This document shows positions 6,036 to 7,302 of a stretch of 7,302 nucleotides of DNA, one piece after another. The notes under the pieces were generated by a model. The model was not told the origin of the DNA, searched no databases, and saw only the letters and a list, made by a program, of their open reading frames with translations. The position numbers and the translations under genes are program-made. Origin of the DNA: Desulfobacterales bacterium C00003106 (GTDB lineage: Bacteria > Desulfobacterota > Desulfobacteria > Desulfobacterales > C00003106); assembly GCA_001751015.1 (NCBI GenBank), contig MAXM01000077.1, positions 1-7,302 of the forward strand, in the 5' to 3' direction. Every line of letters starts with the position of its first letter. Within the stretch, counting starts at the first letter, position 1.

Positions 6036-6650
6036 TTATTTTGAAAGCCTGTATAGAAGATAATCCTTTGCCCACAGTTCCTTGAAATCACCGCATTCTG
6101 TCTTCAGGAGATTGCATATTGCTTCGGATAAATGAAAGCCCTCAGAAGAATACCAGACAGGAAGGTATTTGCTGCAGTATTTGACGAGCATGTGTTCAAC
6201 CGGGACATTACAGAACATTGTGCCCCATGGAAATTTATCTTCATTCCACCATGTGTCAAATCGGTGAGAAAGTTCTCTGACAAGGTATCCGGTATCGGTT
6301 TTCCACGGGAATCTGGCAGAATCCCACCATGTGTCAAGAAAAACGCCGTAGTGTTTTGTTAACAATCTTACTGTTCTTGTGTTCCAGTGAAATTTCTCGG
6401 GGTCCCACCACACGGCAAAATCTCGTCGGCAGTATCGCGTCAGGGCTGCGCATGATCGCCAGTTAAAGCTCTCGGGATTCCACCATATCTCGAAATGATT
6501 GCTGAAGTACTTTGCCAGGAAGCTGCTGTAGGTCCAATTAAACCGCCTCGGATCCCACCATCTCGTAAAATCGAACCTCGCGTCAGGGTTCTCTTTTTCA
6601 ATATGATGACAAAAAAACGGATTTTCATATTCTGTTTCCAAAACATTCAT
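6036..6650 (-). CDS. Trp-rich tandem-repeat protein, 204 aa, family not recognised
   Basis: After about 25 N-terminal residues the protein consists of roughly seven repeats of 25-32 residues. Each centres on F-x-x-WW-[DN]-P-x-x-F-x-W followed by a segment with a conserved Leu and Lys/Arg-Tyr/His. The WW pairs are at 31, 56, 81, 108 and 134. The last two units are degenerate (WY at 166, LW at 192). I count 17 Trp, 18 Phe and 11 Tyr, nearly a quarter aromatic. There is no signal peptide, membrane segment or catalytic motif. The pattern suggests a small alpha-helical solenoid for binding protein or peptide, but that is inference. The start is supported by AGGGAAG (6656-6662) five bases before the ATG. 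The gene ends four bases before the peptidase/VWA start, so the products are probably made together. It could serve as substrate receptor, sensor or inhibitor for that pair. I know no named family with this repeat. Confidence 0.8.
   Translation of the reverse strand: MNVLETEYENPFFCHHIEKENPDARFDFTRWWDPRRFNWTYSSFLAKYFSNHFEIWWNPESFNWRSCAALTRYCRRDFAVWWDPEKFHWNTRTVRLLTKHYGVFLDTWWDSARFPWKTDTGYLVRELSHRFDTWWNEDKFPWGTMFCNVPVEHMLVKYCSKYLPVWYSSEGFHLSEAICNLLKTECGDFKELWAKDYLLYRLSK
6072..6575 (-). repeat. Protein-level tandem repeats with WW-D/N-P-x-x-F-x-W core
   Basis: There are five clear units and two degenerate ones, with successive core spacings of 25, 25, 27, 26, 32 and 26 residues. At DNA level only short blocks recur, for example the plus-strand TCCCACCA or TTCCACCA that encodes the WW pair. 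The duplication is therefore old, and the protein pattern has been kept by selection rather than by recent copying. Confidence 0.85.
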
Positions 6651-6655
6651 GTCAT

Positions 6656-6662
6656 CTTCCCT
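6656..6662 (-). promoter_or_regulatory. Ribosome-binding site of the Trp-rich repeat gene
   Basis: On the minus strand AGGGAAG stands five bases before the ATG at 6648-6650. It supports this start in the 30-base gap after the histidine-kinase stop. An out-of-frame ATG at 6653-6655 lies between them and stops almost at once. Confidence 0.55.
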
Positions 6663-6680
6663 GTAAGGAAATTGTAAAGA

Positions 6681-7302
6681 TCAACGGCCTACCGGACAAC
6701 CGTAAACATCCAGTACGTTACGAATCTCTTCAGATATACGATTCTGTGTCAAAGGCTTGCCCAAGACCTTTCTGATGCCTATCTCTTTTGCTTTTTGTTC
6801 AAGATTCGAATTGACCAGTCCGGTACGAAGTATAATTGGGAGATCCGGCCTGATTCTTATCATGTTTTTCGCAAGTTCTAATCCCGTCATCTTAGGCATG
6901 GACTGGTCGGTAATCACAAGATCAAATTCCTCGGGGTGTTTACGGAACAATTCAACGGCATCTATACTGCTGGTTGAATTTGTTATGCGATAACCAAGGG
7001 CCTTTAGCAGGAGTTTCTCAACGCTAACTATACTTTCCTCATCGTCAACGAGAAGGATATGCTCATCCCCTTTCTGCAAAGATACCGGCGCCGGCTTATC
7101 ATGCTGTATGTGACAGATCTCTGCTGTGCGAGGCAGATAAACATGAAAGGTTGATCCTTTGCCGGGCTCACTCTCCACCTCGATATCACCACCGCAGTTT
7201 TTGGCTATTCCATGAGCTATCGACAATCCCAGGCCAGTGCCCTTATCTTGTTCCTTGGTTGTGAAATACGGATCAAAAATTCGTTCCAGGACGCTGCTAT
7301 CC
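6681..7302 (-). CDS. Hybrid sensor histidine kinase, C-terminal part
   Basis: The open frame runs off the window edge, leaving 206 residues of a larger protein. It begins inside a histidine-kinase ATP-binding domain: FDPYFTTK (about residues 9-16) and the G2 box GTGLGLS (about 21-27), followed by GGDIEVESEPGKGSTFHVYLPR, typical of the domain end. A short linker leads to a receiver domain with the acidic pair Asp86/Asp87 (LLVDDEES), phosphoacceptor Asp132 (ITDQSMPKMTG), Thr160 (LRTG) and Lys182 (GKPLT). All receiver residues needed for phosphorylation are present, so the domain should be active. The protein would autophosphorylate in response to an unknown signal, whose sensor lies outside the window, and pass phosphate to its own receiver. 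The stop is 30 bases before the repeat-protein gene, so they may share a transcript. Any control of the downstream genes is speculative, since no DNA-binding output domain is present here. Confidence 0.92.
   Translation of the reverse strand, partial: DSSVLERIFDPYFTTKEQDKGTGLGLSIAHGIAKNCGGDIEVESEPGKGSTFHVYLPRTAEICHIQHDKPAPVSLQKGDEHILLVDDEESIVSVEKLLLKALGYRITNSTSSIDAVELFRKHPEEFDLVITDQSMPKMTGLELAKNMIRIRPDLPIILRTGLVNSNLEQKAKEIGIRKVLGKPLTQNRISEEIRNVLDVYGCPVGR

Noticed and set aside
6031..6091. GTG start at 6089-6091 giving a 501-aa peptidase/VWA protein
   Set aside because: It has no Shine-Dalgarno sequence and overlaps the end of the repeat-protein gene by about 55 bases. The ATG at 6029-6031, just after that gene's stop, is more natural.
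6072..6575. CRISPR array or DNA minisatellite in the repeat gene
   Set aside because: Periodicity is near 78 bases, but DNA identity between units is low and spacing varies with the protein units. The conservation is at protein level.

Overview
This window looks like a chromosomal segment of a Gram-negative, mid-GC bacterium. The protein style (UvrA type, hybrid histidine kinase, MoxR-like ATPase paired with a metallopeptidase/VWA protein) would suit a desulfobacterial or other deltaproteobacterial lineage. That placement is an impression, because no rRNA or other marker gene is present.

Layout. Bases 1-40 hold one copy of a roughly 39-nt repeat. Bases 39-404 hold no confident gene, only one or two possible minus-strand small ORFs and a good sigma70-type promoter (320-348) pointing at uvrA. 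Bases 414-3305 (+) encode a complete UvrA, the nucleotide-excision-repair damage sensor. Bases 3222-3409 form a 188-bp palindromic element: an inverted copy and a direct copy of the same 39-nt repeat flank a second, unrelated 65-nt palindrome. The element overlaps the 3' end of uvrA and encodes its last 27 residues.

From 7302 down to 3410 four minus-strand genes are tightly packed and likely co-transcribed. They are the C-terminal part of a hybrid sensor histidine kinase (30-nt gap); a 204-aa protein made of about seven Trp/Phe-rich repeats (4-nt gap); a 481-aa protein with an HExxH zincin-like N-terminal region, an acidic/charged linker and a C-terminal VWA-like domain with a DxSxS motif (30-nt gap); and a 381-aa MoxR-like AAA+ ATPase. 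The ATPase and the peptidase/VWA protein form a recognisable partnership. The Trp-rich repeat protein encoded just before them is the unusual member, and together they look like a three-component system whose function cannot be read from sequence.

uvrA and the four-gene cluster converge on the palindromic element. I see no functional link between DNA repair and the cluster beyond this arrangement.
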